Positions 25,053 to 31,968 of a DNA stretch of 64,000 nt are shown here, piece by piece. How positions within the stretch are numbered: position 1 is the stretch's first letter; the number at the start of each line of letters is the position of its first letter. The stretch is from Anaerococcus vaginalis (lineage in GTDB: Bacteria > Bacillota > Clostridia > Tissierellales > Peptoniphilaceae): positions 62,001-126,000 of the forward strand of contig JAGZMY010000004.1 of the NCBI GenBank assembly GCA_018363915.1, written 5' to 3'. The position numbers were made by a program, and so were the translations under genes. The notes below the pieces were generated by a model, which worked only from the letters and a program-made list of their open reading frames with translations, did no database searches and was not told the DNA's origin.

Positions 25053-25442
25053 TCAGTTTGTAAATCTTAATAAATATCCATTGGGATCTTGTATTAAGAA
25101 CTCAATTTGTGTTTCTTCTGTACCATTAACTTGATATTTATTTCTTGTTAGTTCTCTATATATTTCAAAATTTAGAGTTTTCACTAATTTATAAAGTTCT
25201 TCAACATCTTCAACTTCTATTGAAAAATTTATACCTCTTCCCAAGGGATAACTTAATTCGCCCGTGTTCCACCCATCATCATGAATTTGTTCAAACATAA
25301 ACTGACTATCTTGAAAAGACATGAAAACAAATTTTTCATCATTGCGTTCGTATTCTACTTTGAATCCTAATCTAATATAAAATCTTTTTGTTTTATCAAT
25401 ATCAAAAACTGAAAACTCTGGAATCATCTTATTAAAATCCAT
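25053..25442 (-). CDS. VOC-family (glyoxalase/bleomycin resistance) protein
   Basis: This 129-residue protein has two beta-alpha-beta-beta-beta modules: MIPEFSVFDIDKTKRFYIRLGFKVEYER at the start and GRGINFSIEVEDVEELYKLVKTLNFEIY followed by FLIQDPNGYLLRF. This layout is that of bleomycin-binding proteins and small VOC enzymes. It usually acts as a dimer that binds drugs or metal-dependent substrates; the true ligand cannot be read. The start at 25442 is preferred because GGGG lies 8 bases upstream; another ATG lies 6 bases earlier. It sits next to the relaxase as cargo of the mobilisable segment. Confidence 0.75.
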   Translation of the reverse strand: MDFNKMIPEFSVFDIDKTKRFYIRLGFKVEYERNDEKFVFMSFQDSQFMFEQIHDDGWNTGELSYPLGRGINFSIEVEDVEELYKLVKTLNFEIYRELTRNKYQVNGTEETQIEFLIQDPNGYLLRFTN

Positions 25443-25515
25443 CTTCATTTCCCCTTACAACTTCAAATTTGTTTTGCTCAACATTTATAACATTATACCA
25501 TTTTTTCACTTAGTT

Positions 25516-27000
25516 TTATAGGTCTAACCCGTTCCTCTTTACCTGTGATAGTTGTTTTTCTTGTTCCTGTAACTGCTCTATACAGGTCTTAACTTTTTCA
25601 GCCTGTTCTACTTCTTCTCGTATTTCTAATATTTGACTATATAGGCTCTTTTTATCTTTCTTCAAAGTGGTAAGTTCCGATTTCCATTTGGATATATTTA
25701 AGGTCTTACTTTCCCCTAAATGCCCTTTGAGATGTTTCCTTGCACTTTCAAATAGAATAAGCTCCGCCGTATGCTCATTATAGAAATCTTCCTGTTTTAT
25801 TTTCTTTAACTTTGCATAGGCTTTGTAGATGTCCTTGTACTTCAAATATTTTTCTGACTGGTCGATGAGTTGTGTTTTTTCATCAATCTTTTTCTCGGTA
25901 TCTTTTATAGCTCTTGTGGTCTTATAATTCTTATCTCTTAATACTGATATGCTTTCTTTTAATTCTGATATTGATGTAATGTTTTTCTCTTTAAGAAATT
26001 GATAGCTTTCAATATATTTTTCTAAATCTATGTTACCGTTATCTGCATTTTCTTTTATGATAAGGGAGAGCATATCTGTTAAATCATTTTGTTTTGGTGA
26101 GGTGGTGGATTGTAAAGATATATCCTCTTGGTTCTCTGTTGGATTATCTTTGTTCTTGTTTGTTGTTAAACTCCTTATCCATCTCATTAAGGCTTTTATT
26201 CGTCTTGCGATTTCTTTTAATATCTTATTCTGATGTTTGATTTCCCGATTGATATTTCCTCTGTCTGTAACAATACCTTTCTTCTCAATTTGACTTGCTG
26301 ATACTCCTAAATGAACGGTTGGTATTTGTTCTATCCCTTGTCTTTGATAAGAGCAGTGGTCTACTTTTTCTTTTATGCTATTTTCTTCAAGATACTTGTT
26401 TGTAATATCTGCCCATGCTTTTCGCCATTGTTCTGCTTTTTCCTGCTCATTCCAATCGACTGTATCTATTTTTCTTGTTTTGTAATTGCCATTTTTGAGT
26501 TTTACTTTTTCTCCGTTTTCATCAAGGATATATTCCTTTTTTGATTTTGCTCCCCATGTTTTATCTTTGTTTAATGGTCGCATGGTAAGTAAGATATGTG
26601 CGTGTGGGTTTCCGTCATTTTTATCGTGTAATGAAATATCGGCACACATACCGACTTTCACAAAATTTTCTTTTACATATTCTCGTACAAGCTCTATCTG
26701 TTTTTCTCGATTTAATTCTTTGGGTAAGGCGATTTCTATTTCTCTTGCAAGCTGTGAATTTTTACTTTTTTCTATTTTCTCGACACTGTTCCATAAGACA
26801 GAACGATTTACAAATTCCTGCGGTGCATTTTGTGGTAGTAGAATTTCTGTATATGCTATTCCGCCTTTTCTTGTGAAGTCATGGACTATTCCGTCATACT
26901 CATTTTCTATCATTTCGCCACTTCGATATGCGGAAGCTGCTACTGCACTTTTGCCTTTGCCTCTCGATATAATTTTTATGCAAAGATGATATATCGCCAT
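25516..27000 (-). CDS. mobL: MobQ-family relaxase (MobA/MobL)
   Basis: This 494-residue relaxase should nick oriT and pilot the single strand during mobilisation. The nicking tyrosine is Tyr25 in SAVAASAYRSG. The metal-binding histidine motif is DISLHDKNDGNPHAHILL (His125, His133 and His135). The C-terminal half (about 250-494) is largely coiled coil (NYKTTRAIKDTEKKIDEKTQLI). It is intact and divergent in state from the ruined VirD4 copies around it. The adjacent hairpin-rich segment at 27040-27235 is its likely oriT. Confidence 0.92.
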   Translation of the reverse strand: MAIYHLCIKIISRGKGKSAVAASAYRSGEMIENEYDGIVHDFTRKGGIAYTEILLPQNAPQEFVNRSVLWNSVEKIEKSKNSQLAREIEIALPKELNREKQIELVREYVKENFVKVGMCADISLHDKNDGNPHAHILLTMRPLNKDKTWGAKSKKEYILDENGEKVKLKNGNYKTRKIDTVDWNEQEKAEQWRKAWADITNKYLEENSIKEKVDHCSYQRQGIEQIPTVHLGVSASQIEKKGIVTDRGNINREIKHQNKILKEIARRIKALMRWIRSLTTNKNKDNPTENQEDISLQSTTSPKQNDLTDMLSLIIKENADNGNIDLEKYIESYQFLKEKNITSISELKESISVLRDKNYKTTRAIKDTEKKIDEKTQLIDQSEKYLKYKDIYKAYAKLKKIKQEDFYNEHTAELILFESARKHLKGHLGESKTLNISKWKSELTTLKKDKKSLYSQILEIREEVEQAEKVKTCIEQLQEQEKQLSQVKRNGLDL

Positions 27001-27039
27001 AAAAAACCTCCTCTCTTTTTTGATGTGGGTACGGTGGCG

Positions 27040-27235
27040 ATGATAAAGACTTCCTAAAAAAATCGGATAGCTTTTATCCTATTTCTTTTGGGAAGTACAC
27101 AAGGGGTAGGAAATTTATTTCCGTAGGGGAGTGTAGCTCCCCTGTATCAGCGTTAGCTGATATGCCCTCTGCTAAGAGCCTTCGGAGAACGCACACACCT
27201 GTTAAGGTGTATAAGTGCGCCCTTGTAAACAAGGG
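27040..27235. other. oriT: Origin of transfer (oriT) of MobQ/RSF1010 type
   Basis: The 236-base gap between the relaxase and its accessory gene is markedly less AT-rich than its surroundings. It holds a row of perfect hairpins: AGGGGAG/CTCCCCT near 27140-27160, GTATCAGC/GCTGATAT near 27155-27175, ACACCT/AGGTGT (27195-27210), and CCCTTG/CAAGGG. Directly after the ACACCT hairpin comes TAAGTGCGCCCT (27212-27223), which matches the nic-site core I know for RSF1010-like and related MobQ plasmids. Cleavage is expected close to its 3' end. Confidence 0.8.
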
Positions 27236-27236
27236 A

Positions 27237-27557
27237 CTATTCCTCTGTTTCCGTTACTTCTTCTTGTGTTTCTGTATTTTTATTTTCGCTTTGTCCTCGT
27301 TTCTCTATGATTTTTAAGATTTTTTGATTGATTATTTCTTTGATATTTTGGAATGTGATTAGCTGATAAAATTCATCTTTGGTGAAATCCTTGCTTTCAA
27401 TAAAGATACTTTCAAACACTCCTCCTTTTTCATAAAGCCGTCTATCTCTTTTCTTTCGTTCTTCCTGTTTCTGCTGACTGATGAGCTTTTTTCTTTTGTT
27501 TTGTAACTGCTTAATTCCTTCTTCCGCCATTAAAATTTTTTCATCTATATTTTTCAT
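27237..27557 (-). CDS. Relaxosome accessory protein, DUF3847/MobC-like
   Basis: This protein of 106 residues is mostly helical and highly charged. Residues 1-45 form a coiled coil (MKNIDEKILMAEEGIKQLQNKRKK), followed by RRLYEKGGVFESIFIESKDF and a helix (TKDEFYQLITFQNI). This composition and the location beside oriT match small accessory proteins of MobQ elements. The ATG at 27557 has AGAGG 10 bases upstream; an upstream TTG-initiated reading is less likely. The exact family name is a tentative recognition. Confidence 0.65.
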   Translation of the reverse strand: MKNIDEKILMAEEGIKQLQNKRKKLISQQKQEERKKRDRRLYEKGGVFESIFIESKDFTKDEFYQLITFQNIKEIINQKILKIIEKRGQSENKNTETQEEVTETEE

Positions 27558-27589
27558 TTTCTGCTTACCTCTCTTTCTGTTTTGGGGCA

Positions 27590-27623
27590 AAGAAAAAACA
27601 GTAAACCATTTGATTTACTGTTT
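27590..27623 (-). terminator. Terminator after the GNAT gene
   Basis: On the minus strand AAACAGTAAA / TTTACTGTTT (27596-27605 with 27614-27623) forms a 10-bp stem followed by a T run. It lies 41 bases after the acetyltransferase gene. Confidence 0.75.
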
Positions 27624-27663
27624 CCTTGAATTTTAACTATATTTTTTGCTAATCTACTATTTT

Positions 27664-28230
27664 TTATTTATGAATTGTCCAATAATCTTTATATGAATAT
27701 CCATCATGCGTTCCTACTAAAAAATTATCCGATTTTGTAAAACCAATTCCAGATGCAGCTGACATTCTTTCAATGGCGTAATTAGGAACTTTAGTAATAA
27801 CTTCTTCGCAATCAAATAGTTCATAAGTTGGCGAAACTATAAGCTCTAAAATTTCTTTAATAACTTCTTCTTTTTCATATTCGCTTTTCAAATCCAGTCT
27901 AAGTACGCCCATTCCATTAAACTTATCTTCTGATGTTCTATTAAACAGTTCAATAGTTCCAATCGTTTTTAATGAAATCTTATCAATTATAACCCAACGA
28001 ACGAACCATTTTGTCTGATATGATTTTAGCCAAAAATCAATAGCCTGTTCCATCTTATCTTTTGTTGGATAGTAAAAATTATCACCATCACAATTATCAC
28101 TATTAAAAAATGGCAATGAATTTTTGTCACTATAAACTTCAAGTAAATCATCTACATCAGCTTTATCTACAAATCGAAGTGAAAATTTTTCACTTTCAAA
28201 TTTAGGAACATTCTCATATATATTTGACAT
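27664..28230 (-). CDS. GNAT-family acetyltransferase
   Basis: This 188-residue protein has the RimJ/RimL-like layout: an N-terminal strand (ESEKFSLRFVDKADVDDLLEVYSD), a central sheet (WVIIDKISLKTIGTIELF) and a C-terminal part (NYAIERMSAASGIGFTKSDNF). Such enzymes acetylate amines of proteins or drugs using acetyl-CoA. The pyrophosphate-binding loop is not the textbook QxxGxG/A, so this is a divergent member. It is cargo of the mobilisable segment; the substrate is unknown. Confidence 0.7.
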   Translation of the reverse strand: MSNIYENVPKFESEKFSLRFVDKADVDDLLEVYSDKNSLPFFNSDNCDGDNFYYPTKDKMEQAIDFWLKSYQTKWFVRWVIIDKISLKTIGTIELFNRTSEDKFNGMGVLRLDLKSEYEKEEVIKEILELIVSPTYELFDCEEVITKVPNYAIERMSAASGIGFTKSDNFLVGTHDGYSYKDYWTIHK

Positions 28231-28303
28231 AGTTTCGTCCTCCTAACCAATATATCTCTTGTATCTTTGGTATTTAGTTTTATTCAGCCAGGCAAACTGA
28301 GGT

Positions 28304-28777
28304 TTATCGGTTTCTTTTTATCATCAATGGAGAGCCGTATTCATCTATTCCATTGTCAGAGAAACCAAGCGATTTCCAAAATCTATGCGAATCTTCTTTT
28401 GCGTAGTTCAGGGCGTAATAAATTGCGCCGTCGTTTTTTGTGTATTCCATAAGCGTTTGGAAACATTTGTGTCCTGTCCCGTTCCCTCTATACTCTGGGA
28501 ACACCCAAAAATCAAGAATGAAACATTTTCCGTCCTCGCTTTTGTAAGTGCAGTACTGAGAAGCGCCTATTTTAACTCCGTCACGCACAAAATATACCAT
28601 GTGTAAAGTGTCCGGAGTGCGTAACATATGACTTTGCAATACATCTCGATACTCCGCACTCTGGAAGTATTTCTTTTCTTCCTCCGTCGTTAAAAACCCG
28701 TCATTTACCAAATACTGAAACTGAATGTCCCAATACTCGTTGATTTTTGAAACAGGTATCTCCTGAATGAATATCAT
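28304..28777 (-). CDS. GNAT-family acetyltransferase
   Basis: This 157-residue enzyme shows the GNAT core clearly: FILDFWVFPEYRGNGTGHKCFQTLM contains the acetyl-CoA loop (YRGNGTG), and the following strand reads AIYYALNYAKEDSHRFWKSLGF. A GAGGGGGA site precedes the ATG. The DNA looks less AT-rich than most neighbours, which suggests separate acquisition. Substrate unknown; antibiotic or toxin modification would fit mobile cargo but is not shown. Confidence 0.82.
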   Translation of the reverse strand: MIFIQEIPVSKINEYWDIQFQYLVNDGFLTTEEEKKYFQSAEYRDVLQSHMLRTPDTLHMVYFVRDGVKIGASQYCTYKSEDGKCFILDFWVFPEYRGNGTGHKCFQTLMEYTKNDGAIYYALNYAKEDSHRFWKSLGFSDNGIDEYGSPLMIKRNR

Positions 28778-28860
28778 TTCAACATCCCCCTCAAATTCTA
28801 ATTTATCTAGTTCTATTATATAATATAGTCCCTCGCATGTATAGACTCTTACAGTAAATA

Positions 28861-29650
28861 TTACAATCTTGTTATCACTGTATTACCATTTATCTTAGCT
28901 TTGCCCTTTCGTGTAATATACTTTTCAATATCAAAAACATTTTTCTTATCATAATCTTCCAATAACTTGTAATTCTTATGCTTTGTAATATCAAATTTAT
29001 CAGATAAGAAAGGTCTTACTCCTCTTAGTTGGTAGATATATTTTACACAATCCATTACAGTTATCTCATCTTGGCTCATAAGTTCTTTACCAGTCTTTTG
29101 GTAATTTAGTACAAAATATTTCTGACTTGATCTTGTTTCTTATGTGTTATTTAAGTCTATAGTTTCTTTTCCTAATGTTTCTGATAACCCTTTTACTGTT
29201 TTTTCTCCTAGAAAGAGTGTGGAATCACAGTTATCAACTATTGTATCTGCATTTTCTTTATAAATTTCTTTTAACTGAGATTGTTCTTGCAGTATTATAC
29301 TTGCTTATATTTTCCTTAAACGAATTGTTGCAATCAATTTTTTTAAATTTAGGAATTAAACCTATATTTGCAAACTCATCAAGTAGACACCTAACATGAA
29401 CAGGAAGTCTTCCACCATACACATCATCTGCCTTATCACATAGTAGGTTAAATAATTTAGAATACATTATTGAAACTACAAAATTAAATGTATCATCTGT
29501 ATCTGATATTATTACGAACAAGGCAGTTTTCCTATCTCCAATTTTATCAAGCTCTAGTTCATCTTCGCTCATTAGTTCTCTAAGCTCTCTTATATCAAAA
29601 GGTGCAAATCTAGCTCCACAAGATATTAGAATTGAATTAGCAGTTTTTCC
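28861..29650 (-). pseudogene. VirD4/TraG-type coupling protein, degenerate copy 2
   Basis: This segment repeats the last part of the coupling protein in the same orientation as 23590-24330. Open pieces read ELMSEDELELDKIGDRKTALF, VHVRCLLDEFANIGLIPKFKK, and finally MSQDEITVMDCVKYIYQLRGV with FLSDKFDITKHKNYKLLEDYD. Frameshifts and stops separate them. The homology stops abruptly near 29650 (after GCAGTTTTTCC), and the N-terminal two thirds is missing. The end of the protein is better preserved here than in copy 1. Confidence 0.85.
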
Positions 29651-29693
29651 AGTAACAAAATGTCAATAGTTTTTTATTCACTTTTATCAAAAT

Positions 29694-29735
29694 TCAAAAA
29701 AAATAGAACCTATAGTTTATTTCCATACGTTCTAT
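29694..29735 (-). terminator. Terminator after the 118-residue protein
   Basis: On the minus strand ATAGAAC / GTTCTAT (29729-29735 with 29703-29709) brackets a loop with a second small TAT/ATA pairing and is followed by eight T. Confidence 0.6.
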
Positions 29736-29789
29736 ATCACATTTAATATTAAATTTTTAAATTCTACAAAATTGAATTGGTTAAAATAT

Positions 29790-30146
29790 TTAGCCCCTTA
29801 AACTTTCCAATTCACTCAATGAAAGTCCTTTAACCAAAACGATGTTTTTCTTTGAATCGAGAGCATATTTTTCAACATTATTTAACGCTGTAAAATAATC
29901 TAAATCTCCGATAATAGTATTTTTTGTTGTACTAACAAGTACTAATTTCCATTCAGATACAACTTTACCGTCTACTCTATATTCATTCTGCGGTGTTTTA
30001 GGTAAAACCGTTTCTGTTCCCTCTGTTAACGCGATTGCACCAAAAGGTGTACAGTCTGGTTTTTCGTAGAATTTAGGAGTAGCAGTATATGCTTTGCTCC
30101 AATCTACTGTTTCTTTTTTTCCTTTAAACTTATTAAATAAACCCAT
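29790..30146 (-). CDS. Conserved hypothetical protein
   Basis: This 118-residue soluble protein begins MGLFNKFKGKKETVDWSKAY. It has the conserved-looking segments PFGAIALTEGTETVLPK, VSEWKLVLVSTTKNTIIGDLDYF and NIVLVKGLSLSELESLRG. I recall similar unnamed proteins in many Firmicutes but know no function. It has no signal peptide or membrane segment. It is intact, followed by its own terminator, and sits at the right side of the mobile island. Confidence 0.65.
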   Translation of the reverse strand: MGLFNKFKGKKETVDWSKAYTATPKFYEKPDCTPFGAIALTEGTETVLPKTPQNEYRVDGKVVSEWKLVLVSTTKNTIIGDLDYFTALNNVEKYALDSKKNIVLVKGLSLSELESLRG

Positions 30147-30236
30147 GATAATGTCTCCTTTACAAATTCCGATTTGTTACTCACAATATATCATATTTTT
30201 TTCAATTACATCAACCTAATTTTAATACACTGCCAT

Positions 30237-30380
30237 TCAGCTTGCTTCTGTAACCATCATCCAGTTGATCTTCTCCTACATTGTTTCCTTTGCCTATTCA
30301 CCGAAATGATAACGGACAACATAGACCATCTGCCCGATTTTCTTTGTAAATGTGTTCCCCTCTGTTTTTGTATTCATCAT
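30237..30380 (-). pseudogene. Second TnpW-like transposon protein, degenerate
   Basis: From an ATG at 30375-30377 (a second ATG is adjacent) the frame reads MNTKTEGNTFTKKIGQMVYV, then VRYHFGE, a stop, AKETM, a stop, and EKINWMMVTEAS. The KKIG...Y.V..HF and ETM.EKI pattern fits the TnpW family, so two nonsense codons have inactivated it. It is a different allele from the one at 24768. Confidence 0.55.
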
Positions 30381-30417
30381 CTTTTACATAATCATTTTTT
30401 CCTTTCCTTTTAGATAC

Positions 30418-30498
30418 CTAGCAGAGAGTCTTTTCATTGGTCTCTATCATGGTAATATTTACAACTCCATTTAGTGTATGATACACTATGAGTATCAT
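30418..30498 (-). other. 26-codon reading frame with a strong ribosome binding site (gene debris)
   Basis: AAGGAGG lies 6 bases before an ATG at 30496-30498, and the frame reads MILIVYHTLNGVVNITMIET then NEKTLC and a stop. The same frame stays open after that stop, so this is probably the start of a broken gene. I do not recognise it. The remaining bases between 30147 and 30673 show no other gene. Confidence 0.3.
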
Positions 30499-30631
30499 TT
30501 AATACCTCCTTGATTTTTTTATTTTGCAGTTGGCAGAAAGCAAATTTATTATATCACTGAGGTATTTTTTGTTTGGTTATCATTGCTAAAGCTATACTGA
30601 CTCCCCAGTCTAACTTAGGGGGCTTATACAA

Positions 30632-30674
30632 ACAAAAAACGACTCTTTCAAATCGTATTTGCTTTGAGTCGTTT
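30632..30674 (-). terminator. Terminator of the comEB-ubiB-thioesterase-HD operon
   Basis: AAACGACTC (30637-30645) pairs with GAGTCGTTT (30666-30674), with an inner CAAAT/ATTTG stem, and a T run follows on the minus strand. The outer stem overlaps the stop codon of the HD-like gene. Confidence 0.85.
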
Positions 30675-31276
30675 CATTTTTTTATATTTTTATTTACATA
30701 ATATTCTATTGGTTTTTTTAATTTATTTTCAAAATATTTTTGGTAGCTTTCTAATATTTTTAATCTTTCTTTTTCGTATGGTATTTTTTTGTATTTTTCT
30801 TTTAAATATTTTTGATATTTTTCTATTCCTATATATTTATCTGTGATTGAATTGTCTAGCACTTGGATTAGTTTATCGTAATCTGTGTAAGTATGGGATA
30901 GGAGAAAATTTTTTATTATTTTTTTATCTTTTTCTTCTAGATTGTCTTCTCCTACAAATGAATCTATATCTTTTATTATAAAGGAATGGCTAATATTTGT
31001 TTTTGCCGGAAAAAAATATGATTCTTTTCTTAAAATATAAAATCCTCTTATATTTTTTTCTAAATTGTTTTTATTTTCTTTTTTTCCAATTTCAAAAAGC
31101 GAACCGCAGGCAAAGGCTATGTCTTTGTCTAGTCCTAATTCTTTTGCCATCATTTTTGCTGTTTTGCCTATAATTTTTGATCTTCTTACCCAAGCTCCTA
31201 TATTTTGGTTATCTTCTATTAAATAATAATTTATTTTGTCTTTGTTTGGAATATTTCCATAATTTTCTTTATACAT
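30674..31276 (-). CDS. HD-domain-like protein with degenerate metal site
   Basis: This 200-residue cytosolic protein keeps the helical scaffold of HD-family phosphohydrolases: SKIIGKTAKMMAKELGLDKDIAFACGSLFEIGK. Where active relatives read LLHDIG, this one has SLFEIG, so both the His and Asp of the HD pair are replaced. A later NISHSFIIKDID keeps the HSF-x-IK of the same subfamily. Hydrolase activity is therefore doubtful; a binding or regulatory role is inferred. It overlaps the thioesterase gene by 8 bases, so the two are coupled. Confidence 0.65.
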   Translation of the reverse strand: MYKENYGNIPNKDKINYYLIEDNQNIGAWVRRSKIIGKTAKMMAKELGLDKDIAFACGSLFEIGKKENKNNLEKNIRGFYILRKESYFFPAKTNISHSFIIKDIDSFVGEDNLEEKDKKIIKNFLLSHTYTDYDKLIQVLDNSITDKYIGIEKYQKYLKEKYKKIPYEKERLKILESYQKYFENKLKKPIEYYVNKNIKK

Positions 31277-31967
31277 TTCTTTTTACTATCTTTCCGTAGG
31301 TATAAATTTTTTTGTCATCGTCTATAAATCTGTATGAAATTTCATTTTTGTTTTTAGAATTTTCTCCAAGTATATATTTTTTATTTCTTATTTCATTTTT
31401 ATAAACTATATTTATAAATTCTATATCTTGGTCTTTGACTTTTGTAATTTCTCTTAATAAATCCATATAAGATGCGTTATTCACGTGATAATTTGTGTCT
31501 ATATCTGTATATCTTATTTGAATTTTTTCTAAATTTGTAAATTCATCGCCATAGTTATGTGATTTTTCTTCATATATGGCTTTTTCTTTTTGGTAGGCTT
31601 TTGCTATTTCTTTTGGAATTTTTATTGGTCGCATTTTTTTAAGGTCAAAAAGCAAAAACACGCAATAGGCTTCTACAATTTCTTCATCATTTCTTTCTAT
31701 GATAAAGTTTCTGTAAGCGTAGAATTTTTTCATATCAATGGCGAAGGTGGTAATTTTTATTTTATCTTTTGCTTTTATGGGCTTTTTGATTTTTATATCC
31801 CAAGAATAAACTATCCACCTCTTATCTTCCATGATTTTTCCATCTTCTACTTCTTCTGCTTGATCAAAGGATACTTCAAACATTAAAGACAAAAGATATT
31901 TATTTTTTAAATATCCCTCGCTATTTGCAAGAAATCTTTCTACTTCAAATTCTTTTGTTTTTCTCAT
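31269..31967 (-). CDS. Acyl-ACP thioesterase (FatA/B family)
   Basis: This 232-residue double hot-dog protein should release fatty acids from acyl carrier protein. The first hot-dog domain contains WIVYSWDIKIKKPIKAKDKI; the second contains IQIRYTDIDTNYHVNNASYMDLL, where the Asn/His catalytic pair of the family lies. It belongs to a four-gene operon with ubiB and comEB. The length is a little short for the family (about 240-250). The substrate chain length cannot be read from the sequence. Confidence 0.8.
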   Translation of the reverse strand: MRKTKEFEVERFLANSEGYLKNKYLLSLMFEVSFDQAEEVEDGKIMEDKRWIVYSWDIKIKKPIKAKDKIKITTFAIDMKKFYAYRNFIIERNDEEIVEAYCVFLLFDLKKMRPIKIPKEIAKAYQKEKAIYEEKSHNYGDEFTNLEKIQIRYTDIDTNYHVNNASYMDLLREITKVKDQDIEFINIVYKNEIRNKKYILGENSKNKNEISYRFIDDDKKIYTYGKIVKRNV

Positions 31968-31968
31968 T

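Noticed and set aside
26486..26989. Plus-strand 167-codon open frame opposite the relaxase
   Set aside because: It is antisense to the catalytic region of the MobQ relaxase, whose Tyr and His motifs are unambiguous.
27120..27235. Cluster of hairpins considered as a CRISPR array or tRNA-like structure
   Set aside because: The hairpins differ in sequence and spacing, and the nic-site core beside a relaxase explains them as an oriT.
28267..28606. Plus-strand frames of 61 and 73 codons near the second GNAT gene
   Set aside because: They are shadows of the GNAT gene on the minus strand, with no ribosome binding site.
30174..30413. Plus-strand 79-codon hydrophobic open frame
   Set aside because: It is antisense to a recognisable TnpW-like remnant and has no start signals.
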